Positions 27,677 through 36,472 of a DNA stretch of 40,550 bases are shown here, piece after piece. A program made the translations under genes and the position numbers. Origin of the DNA: Ruminococcus sp. GTDB lineage: Bacteria; Bacillota; Clostridia; Oscillospirales; Ruminococcaceae. The first letter of the stretch is position 1. Each line of letters opens with the position of its first letter. The stretch lies in assembly GCA_015066845.1 (NCBI GenBank), contig SVNO01000010.1, forward strand, positions 1-40,550, in the 5' to 3' direction. Under the pieces are notes generated by a model. The model was given only the letters and a program-made list of their open reading frames with translations. It searched no databases and was not told the origin of the DNA.

Positions 27677-29098
27677 ATGGGCGGATTTTTTGGAGCAGTA
27701 TCCGAAAACGACTGTGTTGTTGATGTTTTTTTCGGAACTGATTTTCATTCCCATCTCGGAACACGGCGCGGCGGTATGACCTCATACTCCCGTGAAACCG
27801 GTTTCCAGCGAAATCTTCATAGCATTGAAAGCTCTCCCTTCCGTACAAAATTTGAGCAAGATGTGGCAGGTATGCACGGCAATCTGTGCATCGGCTGTAT
27901 CAGCGATACGGATCCCCAGCCGATTCTTGTACGCTCAAAGCTCGGCTTGTATGCCATTTGCAGTGTGGGTATCATCCACAATGCAAAGGAACTGATGGAT
28001 GAGCTGATGGAAAACGGCTGTGCCTGCTTTGAAACGATGAGCAGCGGTAAAATCAATTCCGCCGACCTCATTGGTGCGCTGATTGCACAGAAATCCACGT
28101 TTGCAGAGGGTATCCGGTACGCACAGGAACGTATTGAGGGCACAATGTCGCTGATGCTTATGACGGAGGACGGCATCATTGCTGCGCGTGATAAGCATGG
28201 CAGACTCCCCATTATCATCGGCAGACGTGAGGATGGTTTCTGTCTTTCTCTGGAATCCTTTGCTTTCCAGAAGCTTGGCTACCAGATCTACAAGGAACTG
28301 GAAGCCGGCGAAATCGTCAGTCTTACACCGCAGAGCTGCGAGGTCCTTGCAGCTGGTACGGGAAAGCTGAGCATCTGTTCTTTCCTCTGGACTTACTATG
28401 GCTACCCGACAGCCGTATATGAGGGTGTGACAGTAGAAACCATGCGAACCAGAAACGGCGAAATTCTGGCGGAAAACGACATCAACGCAGGCAGACTGCC
28501 CGATGTGGATTATATCTGCGGCGTTCCGGATTCCGGTACACCCCATGCCATCGGTTATGCCAACCGCAGCGGCATTCCGTTTGCAAGACCATTTATCAAG
28601 TACACGCCCACATGGTCGCGCAGTTTCATGCCGACCAATCAGAAAATGCGCAATCATGTTGCAAAAATGAAGATGATTCCTGTGCATGAGCTGATTGAGG
28701 GAAAGAAACTGCTTTTTGTGGACGACAGTATTGTCCGCGGAACGCAGATGCGTGAAACGGTAGAATTTTTGTATGAAAACGGTGCGAAGGAAGTGCACAT
28801 GCGCTCTGCATGTCCGCCGATTATGTTCGGCTGCAAGCACCTGAATTTCTCTCGCAGCACTTCGGAAATGGAATTGATTGCCCGCAGGGTGATTGACCGT
28901 TTCGAGGGGCCGGAGGGTATGCAGCATATTGCAGAATACTGCGATACCAACACCGAGCGCGGCAAGCGTCTGCGTGATGAAATCTGCTGCCAGCTCAAAC
29001 TGACTTCTCTGGAATTCCAGACTCTTGAGGGCACGATCAAAGCCATTGGTCTGCCGGAAGACAGCCTGTGCACCTATTGCTGGACGGGCAAAGAATGA
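27677..29098 (+). CDS. Amidophosphoribosyltransferase homologue lacking the N-terminal catalytic Cys
   Basis: 473 residues, PurF-like over its whole length. PurF makes phosphoribosylamine from PRPP and glutamine, using a Cys exposed at the N-terminus after Met removal. Here the protein begins MGGFFGAVSE, so Gly replaces that Cys. The rest of the Ntn-type domain is kept (GTRRGGM, about 28-34; SVGIIHNAKEL). The phosphoribosyltransferase half is intact: VPDSGTPHAIGYA, the PRPP loop LLFVDDSIVRGTQ (about 345-357), and the cysteines of a likely Fe-S cluster (SACPPIMFGC and Cys465/Cys468 in LCTYCW). GATAGGAG upstream fixes ATG 27677. It may use free ammonia, a partner's ammonia, or be regulatory; a conventional purF is not in the window. 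Confidence 0.88.
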   Translation: MGGFFGAVSENDCVVDVFFGTDFHSHLGTRRGGMTSYSRETGFQRNLHSIESSPFRTKFEQDVAGMHGNLCIGCISDTDPQPILVRSKLGLYAICSVGIIHNAKELMDELMENGCACFETMSSGKINSADLIGALIAQKSTFAEGIRYAQERIEGTMSLMLMTEDGIIAARDKHGRLPIIIGRREDGFCLSLESFAFQKLGYQIYKELEAGEIVSLTPQSCEVLAAGTGKLSICSFLWTYYGYPTAVYEGVTVETMRTRNGEILAENDINAGRLPDVDYICGVPDSGTPHAIGYANRSGIPFARPFIKYTPTWSRSFMPTNQKMRNHVAKMKMIPVHELIEGKKLLFVDDSIVRGTQMRETVEFLYENGAKEVHMRSACPPIMFGCKHLNFSRSTSEMELIARRVIDRFEGPEGMQHIAEYCDTNTERGKRLRDEICCQLKLTSLEFQTLEGTIKAIGLPEDSLCTYCWTGKE

Positions 29099-29198
29099 TA
29101 GAATATGCCGGAATACAGTGGATTTGCTGCATTCCTGCTATGCTGCAACCGCAGTACGATTATAAAACCGATGCAATGCGCATCACAGGAGGTAACTC

Positions 29199-30233
29199 AT
29201 GAAAAGTTTTTCTGAAAGCTACAAGGAAGCAGGCGTTGACGTAACCGCAGGGTATGAGGCTGTCAAGCTGATGCGTGAGCATATCGCCAAGACCAACACA
29301 GCCGGTGTTCTCTCTGGTATCGGCGGTTTCGGCGGTCTGTTTGAACCCGACCTGACCGGCATTGAAAAGCCTGTATTCGTATCCGGTACGGATGGCGTTG
29401 GTACAAAGCTGAAGATTGCATTCCTCATGGACAAGCATGATACCGTTGGTATTGACTGCGTGGCTATGTGCGTTAATGACATCATCTGCTGCGGCGCAAA
29501 GCCCCTGTTCTTCCTCGATTATATCGCAGTGGGCAAGAACTATCCGGAAAAAATCGCAACCATCGTTTCTGGTATCGCAGAGGGCTGCGTACAGTCCGGC
29601 TGTGCACTGGTAGGCGGCGAAACTGCCGAAATGCCGGGCTTCTATCCGATTGATGAATACGACCTCGCAGGCTTCTCCGTGGGCGTTGTTGACAAAAAGA
29701 AGATTGTCAACCCCGATTCCCAGAAAGCTGGCGATGTACTGATTGCCCTCAAGTCCAGCGGCGTACATTCCAACGGTTTCTCTCTGGTTCGTAAGGTATT
29801 CGATGTGAATCAGGCAAACCTGCTGACCTATTTTGACGAGTTGGGCATGACACTTGGCGAATGCCTGCTCACTCCTACCAAGATTTATGTCAAGTCCGTT
29901 CTCAAGCTCATGGAATCCGTGACTGTCAAGGCAGTTTCCCACATCACCGGCGGCGGCTTCTATGAGAATATTCCGCGCTCCCTGCCCAAGGGACTTTCTG
30001 CAAAAATCGAGAAGAAGAACGTTCAGGTTCTCCCGATTTTCGAGCTGCTGGCAAGAACCGGTCATATTCCGGAGCGTGATATGTACAACACCTTCAACAT
30101 GGGTGTCGGCATGATGGTTTCCGTTGCCAAGGAGGATGCAGACCGTGCTGTTGAGATTCTCAGAGCAGCAGGGGAGGATGCATACATTCTCGGCGAGCTG
30201 GTAGAATCCGATGAGGGCGTAATTCTCTGCTGA
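29199..30233 (+). CDS. purM: Phosphoribosylformylglycinamidine cyclo-ligase
   Basis: ATP-dependent closure of the imidazole ring, FGAM to AIR. 344 residues. Visible motifs: [12 protein letters not shown] (7-18), the ATP-binding [13 protein letters not shown], the [19 protein letters not shown] strand-helix pair, [11 protein letters not shown] and [17 protein letters not shown] sits eight bases before ATG 29199. The 100 bases between the PurF homologue and purM contain an imperfect hairpin (GGAATACAG with CTGCATTCC) but no clear promoter. Confidence 0.97.
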   Translation: MKSFSESYKEAGVDVTAGYEAVKLMREHIAKTNTAGVLSGIGGFGGLFEPDLTGIEKPVFVSGTDGVGTKLKIAFLMDKHDTVGIDCVAMCVNDIICCGAKPLFFLDYIAVGKNYPEKIATIVSGIAEGCVQSGCALVGGETAEMPGFYPIDEYDLAGFSVGVVDKKKIVNPDSQKAGDVLIALKSSGVHSNGFSLVRKVFDVNQANLLTYFDELGMTLGECLLTPTKIYVKSVLKLMESVTVKAVSHITGGGFYENIPRSLPKGLSAKIEKKNVQVLPIFELLARTGHIPERDMYNTFNMGVGMMVSVAKEDADRAVEILRAAGEDAYILGELVESDEGVILC

Positions 30234-30245
30234 TAATCAGCTTCT

Positions 30246-30270
30246 GACCTGCACTGTTCCGGTGCAGGTC
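30246..30270 (+). other. Hairpin between purM and purN
   Basis: GACCTGCAC (30246-30254) pairs perfectly with GTGCAGGTC (30262-30270) around a seven-base loop. There is no T-run, so it is more likely a processing or stability element than a strong terminator in this cluster. Confidence 0.45.
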
Positions 30271-30307
30271 GGATGTGTTGTATGAAACCAACAGGAGCGT
30301 GAAATCT

Positions 30308-30943
30308 ATGAAGAATATCGTAGTTTTAGTATCCGGCGGCGGTACGAATTTGCAGGCATTGATTGACGCACAGAAGCGCGGAGAAATTCACGGCGGCAAA
30401 ATCAGCTGCGTCATTGCCTCCCGTCCGGATGCTTATGCATTGACCAGAGCAAGGGAAAATGACATCCCGACTCGCGTTGTCCCCAGAAGGGATTATGCCG
30501 ACAATGCAGCCTACAGCAAGGCACTGCATGAGGCATTGTATCAGGAATATGCCGACCTGATTGTCCTTGCAGGATTCATGACGATTCTCGACAAGAGCAT
30601 CATTCAGGCATACAAAAACAAAATTATCAACGTGCATCCCTCCCTGATTCCGTCGTTCTGCGGTGATGGCTTCTATGGGCTGCATGTGCATGAAAAGGCA
30701 CTGGAAAAGGGCGTAAAACTCACCGGTGCGACTGTGCATTTTGTCAACGAGGTCTGTGACGGCGGCCCGATCATCCTCCAGAAAGCCGTGGAGGTGCAGA
30801 ACAATGACACCCCTGAAATTCTGCAAAAGCGCGTCATGGAACAAGCGGAATGGAAGATTCTGCCGCAGGCTGTCAGCCTGTTCTGCGAGGACAGACTGAC
30901 GGTGAAAAACGGCAGAGCGTACATTGATTATCAGGGCGAATGA
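30308..30943 (+). CDS. purN: Phosphoribosylglycinamide formyltransferase
   Basis: Transfers a formyl group from 10-formyl-THF to GAR. 211 residues from ATG 30308 (MKNIVVLVSGGGTNLQALI). The substrate phosphate loop SGGGTNLQ (9-16), the catalytic His in NVHPSLIPSFCG and Asp in NEVCDGGPIILQ are all visible. An upstream in-frame TTG gives residues unlike the family. CAGGAG is about 12 bases before the start. The PurO-like gene begins 29 bases after the stop. Confidence 0.96.
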   Translation: MKNIVVLVSGGGTNLQALIDAQKRGEIHGGKISCVIASRPDAYALTRARENDIPTRVVPRRDYADNAAYSKALHEALYQEYADLIVLAGFMTILDKSIIQAYKNKIINVHPSLIPSFCGDGFYGLHVHEKALEKGVKLTGATVHFVNEVCDGGPIILQKAVEVQNNDTPEILQKRVMEQAEWKILPQAVSLFCEDRLTVKNGRAYIDYQGE

Positions 30944-30972
30944 CAGCCCAATCTGATAAAAGGAGTATGAGC

Positions 30973-31689
30973 ATGAAAACACTGGATATTTATGAAGAAC
31001 TGAAAAGCAATTCCTACCCCGGCAGAGGCATCGTTATCGGCAAGTCCGAGGATGGCAAGTCCGCTGTTACGGCGTATTTCATCATGGGCAGAAGTGTGAA
31101 TTCCCGCAACCGTGTATTCACCGAAACCGCTGACGGCATCAGAACGGAAGCCGCTGACCCGTCCAAGCTGACTGACCCCCACCTCATTATTTACGCACCG
31201 GTCAGAGTACTGGGCAACAAGACCATCGTGACAAACGGCGACCAGACCGATACCATCTATGAGCTGATGGACAAGCAGCAGACTTTTGAACAGTCCCTGC
31301 GCAACCGTGAATATGAGGATGATGCACCCAACTACACACCTCGTATTTCCGGTATCATGCACGTTGAAAACGGCACTTACAACTATGCTATGTCCATTCT
31401 CAAGTCCGCAGACGGCAATCCCGACTGCTGCGAGAGATTCACCTATTCCTACACAAACCCGATCAACGGCTTCGGCCATTTCATCCACACCTACATGGGT
31501 GACGGCAACCCGCTGCCGAGCTTCGAGGGTGAGCCGAAGAAGGTGACCATCCCGAACGATATGGATGAATTTGCTGCAAAGCTCTGGGATGCACTGAACG
31601 AGGACAACAAGGTTTCCTTGTTCGTACGCTACATCGACATCGAAACAGGCAAGGCAACTTCCAAGATCATCAACAAGTATACAAAGTGA
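30973..31689 (+). CDS. PurO-like IMP cyclohydrolase
   Basis: 238 residues. The N-terminal YPGRGIVIGKSEDGK and RSVNSRNRVF (about 14-50), together with the central YNYAMSILKSADGNPD, match the archaeal PurO-type IMP cyclohydrolase family, which also occurs in clostridia. It closes FAICAR to IMP, the last step, which in most bacteria is done by the N-terminal domain of bifunctional PurH. The stand-alone AICAR transformylase two genes downstream fits this division. AGGAG at 30961-30965 is seven bases before ATG 30973 but only one base before ATG 30967, so 30973 is chosen. Its stop overlaps the next gene's GTG. Confidence 0.88.
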   Translation: MKTLDIYEELKSNSYPGRGIVIGKSEDGKSAVTAYFIMGRSVNSRNRVFTETADGIRTEAADPSKLTDPHLIIYAPVRVLGNKTIVTNGDQTDTIYELMDKQQTFEQSLRNREYEDDAPNYTPRISGIMHVENGTYNYAMSILKSADGNPDCCERFTYSYTNPINGFGHFIHTYMGDGNPLPSFEGEPKKVTIPNDMDEFAAKLWDALNEDNKVSLFVRYIDIETGKATSKIINKYTK

Positions 31690-32156
31690 TCGTATCCTTT
31701 GATTTAGACGATACCCTGTTCATCAATCCGCAGACCTGTGAAGCGGAGCGGAGGCTTGCGTTCCCTCTGCATCTTCTCTTTCACGACCGTCTGCGGAAAG
31801 GGACGGTTTCCCTGTTCCGCAATCTGAAAACGCAGGGGATTTCCGTCTGGATCTATACGACATCCTACCGCAGCCCCCGTTATATCCGGTATCTGTTCCG
31901 ATGTTATGGCATTGCGCCGGACAATATTGTCAACGGTGCACGCCATGAGAAAGAAGTGCAGGGGAGCAGGGCGGAGGCGATGCCGTCCAAATATCCGTCA
32001 AAATACCGCATTGCACTGCATGTGGATGATGATCCGTCCGTGCAGGAAAACGGCGATGTCTATGGCTTTTCCGTCTGTCTGATTCGTCCGGAGGATGATC
32101 TGGAAACGGTGGTGATGGAGGCGGTGGAGCAAATTCGCCGGAAATATTCGGCATAA
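31686..32156 (+). CDS. HAD-like hydrolase embedded in the purine cluster
   Basis: 156 residues, with GTG 31686 overlapping the PurO-like gene by four bases (GTGA), which argues for co-translation. HAD-fold marks: motif I FDLDDTL (residues 5-11), a motif II-like Thr in IYTTSYR (about 57-63), and an acidic motif IV HVDDDPS (about 115-121). The small cap-less size suits either a phosphatase or a degenerate member. The tight coupling suggests a role with purine nucleotides, but the substrate cannot be read from the sequence. GATC is fairly frequent here (three sites). Confidence 0.78.
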   Translation: MIVSFDLDDTLFINPQTCEAERRLAFPLHLLFHDRLRKGTVSLFRNLKTQGISVWIYTTSYRSPRYIRYLFRCYGIAPDNIVNGARHEKEVQGSRAEAMPSKYPSKYRIALHVDDDPSVQENGDVYGFSVCLIRPEDDLETVVMEAVEQIRRKYSA

Positions 32157-32188
32157 GACAATATTTTCATTTTCAGGAGGAAAAAACA

Positions 32189-33370
32189 ATGTCAAACGAA
32201 ATGCTTTTAAAATATGGCTGCAACCCGAATCAGAAGCCGTCCAGAGTCTACATGGCTGACGGCACAGAGCTGCCGATCGAGGTACTCTGCGGCAAGCCCG
32301 GTTACATCAATCTGCTCGATGCCCTCAACGGCTGGCAGCTGGTCAAGGAACTCAAGGCTGCAACCGGTATGTGTGCGGCAACATCCTTCAAGCATGTATC
32401 TCCCGCAGGTGCAGCCATCGGCAGACCGCTGTCCGATGATCTGAAGAAGATCTACTGGGTGGATGATCTGGGCGAACTTTCTCCGCTGGCAAGTGCCTAT
32501 GCAAGAGCAAGAGGTGCGGACAGAATGTCCTCCTACGGCGATTTCATTGCACTGTCCGACAAGGTGGACGTTTGCACCGCAAAGATGATCCAGCGTGAAG
32601 TTTCCGACGGTGTTATCGCTCCCGATTATGACGAAGAGGCTCTGGAAATTCTCAAGTCCAAGAGAAAGGGCACTTACTGCATTCTCAAGATTGACGAAAA
32701 CTACAAGCCCAACCCCATCGAAACCAAGCAGGTTTACGGTGTGACATTCGAGCAGGGCAGAAACGAACTCGACATCAACAAGGAACTCCTCTCCAATATC
32801 GTGACAGAGAACAAGGACATTCCGGCTGACAAGATGGATGACCTGCTGATTTCTCTGATTACTCTGAAGTACACACAGTCCAACTCTGTTTGCTACGTCA
32901 AGGACGGTCAGGCAATCGGTATTGGCGCAGGTCAGCAGTCCAGAATCCACTGCACAAGACTTGCAGGTCAGAAAGCTGACAACTGGTGGCTGCGCCAGTC
33001 TCCGCAGGTAATGGGCTTGCAGTTTGTTGACGGCATCCGCCGTGCAGACCGTGACAATGCAATTGACGTGTATATCGGCGATGAGTATGAGGATGTACTG
33101 GCTGAGGGCACATGGCAGAACATTTTCAAGGTAAAGCCGGCAGTATTCACAGCAGAAGAAAAGAAGGCATGGCTTGCAAAGAATACGGACGTATGCCTCG
33201 GTTCTGACGCATTCTTCCCGTTCGGCGACAATATCGAACGTGCAAAGAAGTCCGGCGTTGCTTACATTGCAGAACCCGGCGGTTCCATCCGTGACGACAA
33301 TGTCATTGAAACCTGCAACAAGTATGGCATTGCAATGGCATTCACAGGCATCAGACTGTTCCATCATTGA
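32189..33370 (+). CDS. Stand-alone AICAR transformylase (PurH C-terminal type)
   Basis: 393 residues covering only the formyltransferase half of PurH: FKHVSPAGAAIG (67-78, with the catalytic Lys68-His69 pair), GIGAGQQSRIHCTRLAG, RADRDNAIDVYIGDE, and the C-terminal EPGGSIRDDNVIETC and MAFTGIRLFHH. It formylates AICAR, which comes both from purine synthesis and from HisF/HisH. The cyclohydrolase half is absent and is supplied by the PurO-like protein. AGGAGG is eight bases before ATG 32189. The coding sequence ends at TGA 33368-33370. Confidence 0.93.
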   Translation: MSNEMLLKYGCNPNQKPSRVYMADGTELPIEVLCGKPGYINLLDALNGWQLVKELKAATGMCAATSFKHVSPAGAAIGRPLSDDLKKIYWVDDLGELSPLASAYARARGADRMSSYGDFIALSDKVDVCTAKMIQREVSDGVIAPDYDEEALEILKSKRKGTYCILKIDENYKPNPIETKQVYGVTFEQGRNELDINKELLSNIVTENKDIPADKMDDLLISLITLKYTQSNSVCYVKDGQAIGIGAGQQSRIHCTRLAGQKADNWWLRQSPQVMGLQFVDGIRRADRDNAIDVYIGDEYEDVLAEGTWQNIFKVKPAVFTAEEKKAWLAKNTDVCLGSDAFFPFGDNIERAKKSGVAYIAEPGGSIRDDNVIETCNKYGIAMAFTGIRLFHH

Positions 33371-33409
33371 TTTTTTGAAACCTTTTCTGCTTTTGATGTG
33401 TATTATTGG

Positions 33410-33430
33410 TAGGGGAGGATTTCTCCCCTA
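33410..33430 (+). other. Hairpin between the AICAR transformylase and the lipoprotein gene
   Basis: TAGGGGAG (33410-33417) pairs with CTCCCCTA (33423-33430) around GATTT. No T-run follows. It may be a processing site or a weak boundary between units; it lies 35 bases before the lipoprotein start. Confidence 0.4.
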
Positions 33431-33464
33431 TGGATAATACGAATATGCAAAGGAGAAAATGAAT

Positions 33465-34493
33465 ATGAAAAGAACAATGACAGCAGTATGCTTCGCAATT
33501 GCAATGGTATGCAGCTTTACCGGCTGTGCAGGATTTAGAACGCAGGAAAAGACCGTACAAAACGGAACGATCCGCTACACAGTCCCCAGTGGAATGCAGG
33601 ATGTCACAGAGGAATATAACATGCTCTGGACTACTTTTTACCATCCTTCAGGCAAATTTTTCATTACAGAAAACGCTGCAATGGGGTACAGCATGAGCAC
33701 CCAGACAAAGCTTGACTGGCTTAAGATGGTGTATCATGAGAATGAAGTGCAGAGCAGTGAGATCATCAAGGATGAGGAATATGATATTATCATCTTTACA
33801 TATGAAGATACTGCTGATGCTGATATAGAAGATGCGTCAGAACTGCGTACCAGTTTTACCCTCAGCGATAAGGATCATCCCCTTGATTTTTTCAGCTTTC
33901 TGGTGATCTACGAAAACGATGCTGATGAACAAAAAGCACGAGAAGTTGCGCTTTCCATGCTGAGAAGTGCCGAATACATCGGTGAGGAAACCGAGAATTC
34001 TGCAACAACCGAGGAAGATGAGAAATCTGCAGCAGTCTATGACTGTGACTATTTTTCCTATGAAATCCCTGCGCAATTGTCAGAGCAGTTCCGGCTGGAT
34101 GCCGTACAGGCACTTCCGGATAATAGTGCAGTTGTCAAGTACACATATGCAGAAAAACTGGGACAGGTTTTTGCATCACTGCGAATTGAAGTGCTGGAGG
34201 ATGCTGCATATGATTCGGCAGAAGCCTATTTGCAGGACGAATGCGATGCTCTTCTGGATGAGGATACTTGCACAGTGATAAAACAGCCGTATACAACAGA
34301 TATTTTCGGCTATGACGCATGGTGCATGGAGTATGAAAAAAATATCTCCCCCCTTTCCTTTCGCTATACATGCTATGCATTCGAGTGCAATGATAAGGTT
34401 TATACAATTACGCTGAGAAACACTGATTATGAGGGCAGTGAACAGGCACAGGCTGATCTGGAATTACTGCTGCAGGGTTTTACAGCAAAATAA
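33465..34493 (+). CDS. Lipoprotein, apparently with two related domains
   Basis: 342 residues. A signal peptide (MKRTMTAVCFAIAMVCSFTG) ends in a lipobox-like FTGC, so it is probably lipid-anchored on the outer face of the membrane. Two halves look related: each opens with a strand such as IRYTVPSGM (about residues 36-44) or FSYEIPAQL (near 200) and ends in SMLRSAEYIG or LELLLQGFTAK, as in duplicated PsbP/DcrB-like domains; this is inference. An acidic linker (EETENSATTEEDEK) joins them. AGGAG (33451-33455) is nine bases before ATG 33465 and only three before ATG 33459. Its AT-richer codons and non-purine type set it apart from its neighbours. Confidence 0.82.
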   Translation: MKRTMTAVCFAIAMVCSFTGCAGFRTQEKTVQNGTIRYTVPSGMQDVTEEYNMLWTTFYHPSGKFFITENAAMGYSMSTQTKLDWLKMVYHENEVQSSEIIKDEEYDIIIFTYEDTADADIEDASELRTSFTLSDKDHPLDFFSFLVIYENDADEQKAREVALSMLRSAEYIGEETENSATTEEDEKSAAVYDCDYFSYEIPAQLSEQFRLDAVQALPDNSAVVKYTYAEKLGQVFASLRIEVLEDAAYDSAEAYLQDECDALLDEDTCTVIKQPYTTDIFGYDAWCMEYEKNISPLSFRYTCYAFECNDKVYTITLRNTDYEGSEQAQADLELLLQGFTAK

Positions 34494-34529
34494 TTGCAAA
34501 AATATGAATTGAAGGAGGACAAATCCCCC

Positions 34530-35807
34530 ATGAAGATTTTAGTAGTCGGCGGCGGCGGCAGAGAGCACGCTATCATCATGAAGCTTGCAGAAAGCCCCCG
34601 CACCACCGAAATTTACTGCGCACCCGGCAATGGCGGTATCTCCCGTTATGCCAAGTGCTGCGATGTCAAGGCAACCGACATTGACGGCATGGTTGCACTT
34701 GCAAAGGAAATTCAGCCCGACCTTGTAGTCGTTGCCCCCGATGACCCGTTGGTTCTCGGTATGGTGGACGCAATGCAGGCAGAGGGCTTCATGACATTTG
34801 GCCCGAAGAAGAATGCAGCCATCATTGAGGGCAGCAAGATCTTCTCCAAGGATTTGATGAAGAAGTACAACATCCCTACGGGCGGCTATGAGGTATTCAC
34901 CGACAGTGCGTCTGCCATTGCCTACATCAAGGCACAGAACACCTACCCGACTGTTATCAAGGCGGATGGTCTGGCACTCGGCAAGGGTGTTATTCTTGCG
35001 CAGAATGAGCAAGAGGCTGTGGATGCCGTTGTTTCCATGATTGATGAAAAACAGTTCGGCGAGAGCAGCACACGCATTGTTGTGGAAGAATTTCTCACAG
35101 GCCCTGAAGTTTCCGTGCTGTCCTTTACAGATGGAAAGACCGTCGTTCCGATGATTTCTTCCATGGACCACAAGCGCGCACTGGATGGTGATGAGGGACT
35201 CAATACCGGCGGTATGGGTACAATTGCCCCCAATCCCTATTACACTAAGGAAATTGCAGACCTGTGCATGGAAACCATCTTCAAGCCCACCATTGACGCA
35301 ATGGCAGCCGAGGGCAGAGCATTCACAGGATGCCTGTATTTCGGTCTGATGCTCACACCCAACGGCCCGAAGGTAATTGAATACAACTGCCGTTTCGGCG
35401 ATCCCGAAACACAGGTAGTTCTGCCGCTTCTGGATACCGATTTGGTGGATATTATGGAAGCAACCTACAAGGGTACACTTGCAGAGCTTCCGGTTGCATG
35501 GAAGCAGGAGAGTGCGGCTTGCGTTGTCATGGCAAGCGGCGGCTATCCGGTAAAATATGAAAGCGGCAAGGTCATTTCCGGTATGGACGACAAGGGACAG
35601 ACCGCAGGTGCATTTGTGTACCATGCAGGTACAAAGTATGTTGACGGCGAATTTCTTACCGCAGGCGGCAGAGTGCTCGGTGTGACTGCAACAGCTGACA
35701 CCCTCCAGAATGCCCTGTGTCAGGCATACAAGAGCGTGGAGCAGATTTCCTTTGAGAAAGTGCATTATCGTAAGGACATCGGACAACGTGCCCTTCAGGC
35801 AAAGTAA
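34530..35807 (+). CDS. purD: Phosphoribosylamine-glycine ligase (GAR synthetase)
   Basis: ATP-grasp enzyme joining glycine to phosphoribosylamine, the product of PurF. 425 residues. Motifs: LVVGGGGREHAI (4-15), the SKIFSKDLMKKYNIPTGGY lid, PTVIKADGLALGKGV, ALDGDEGLNTGGMG and YNCRFGDPETQ, with a typical C-terminal domain. AAGGAGG (34512-34518) lies 11 bases before ATG 34530; an in-frame upstream TTG adds 12 non-family residues. It follows the lipoprotein gene by 36 bases and ends the purine cluster here. Confidence 0.97.
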   Translation: MKILVVGGGGREHAIIMKLAESPRTTEIYCAPGNGGISRYAKCCDVKATDIDGMVALAKEIQPDLVVVAPDDPLVLGMVDAMQAEGFMTFGPKKNAAIIEGSKIFSKDLMKKYNIPTGGYEVFTDSASAIAYIKAQNTYPTVIKADGLALGKGVILAQNEQEAVDAVVSMIDEKQFGESSTRIVVEEFLTGPEVSVLSFTDGKTVVPMISSMDHKRALDGDEGLNTGGMGTIAPNPYYTKEIADLCMETIFKPTIDAMAAEGRAFTGCLYFGLMLTPNGPKVIEYNCRFGDPETQVVLPLLDTDLVDIMEATYKGTLAELPVAWKQESAACVVMASGGYPVKYESGKVISGMDDKGQTAGAFVYHAGTKYVDGEFLTAGGRVLGVTATADTLQNALCQAYKSVEQISFEKVHYRKDIGQRALQAK

Positions 35808-35819
35808 GGCAGGTACGTA

Positions 35820-36443
35820 ATGCATCCGAAATTAAAGCGATGTTTTCACTTCGGGCAGTACGCCAATATCCTGTTTCTCTGCTTTGCGTTCATTACACTG
35901 CTCTACTATTGGCTGATTGAACGGCATGGCATCGCGGTTCTTGCGCTGGAAATTGCCGCATATACAGTGGAAATCGCTGGCTTTGTGGTGATGCTCCTGT
36001 CACTGATTAACTTCTGGAAGATTGTGCGGTATCGTTATATTATGAAAGGCGCGATGCTTGTATATCTGATAACGGAAGTGACCATCATGATTATGGACTT
36101 CAATGCCGAACGCATTCCGTTCTACGAATCCAGCTCGATGTGGCTGAATATCGGGCATTCCATCTTCTCGGCACTGATTTGTTTCACCTATCTGTCACTT
36201 GAACCGAAGAACACATCGCTGGAAGTTGCCATTGTAATTTCCGAGATCATTATTCTGCTGGGTATGTTCGGTACACTTCTGCATGTTAATGTCTATATCA
36301 GCCTGTTTGCCAATTCCATTGGCTATGTGGTGCTCTTTTCCATTCTGCGTTTCCTGCATTCACAGGAACGGATCATGGTGGACTGCCACGGCGACAGAGC
36401 ACGTTTACAGAATTACAAAAGTTCTTTTTTTGATGATATATGA
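35820..36443 (+). CDS. Unknown polytopic membrane protein
   Basis: 207 residues with about six membrane helices, for example ILFLCFAFITLLYYWLI, EIAGFVVMLLSLINFW, MLVYLITEVTIMIMDF, IGHSIFSALICFTYLSL, IVISEIIILLGMFGTLL and FANSIGYVVLFSILRF. I do not recognise a family. The ribosome site is weak (AAGGCAGGT) before ATG 35820, 12 bases after purD. Its TGA stop overlaps an ATG that is in frame with uvrC but lacks a ribosome site. Confidence 0.75.
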   Translation: MHPKLKRCFHFGQYANILFLCFAFITLLYYWLIERHGIAVLALEIAAYTVEIAGFVVMLLSLINFWKIVRYRYIMKGAMLVYLITEVTIMIMDFNAERIPFYESSSMWLNIGHSIFSALICFTYLSLEPKNTSLEVAIVISEIIILLGMFGTLLHVNVYISLFANSIGYVVLFSILRFLHSQERIMVDCHGDRARLQNYKSSFFDDI

Positions 36444-36472
36444 ACCATATACAAGCAATCATAGGGGAAACA

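Noticed and set aside
36440..36472. Upstream ATG start for uvrC overlapping the previous stop
   Set aside because: No ribosome site lies ahead of it, and the 11 added residues are not typical of UvrC; the ATG at 36473 has AGGGGA at five bases.
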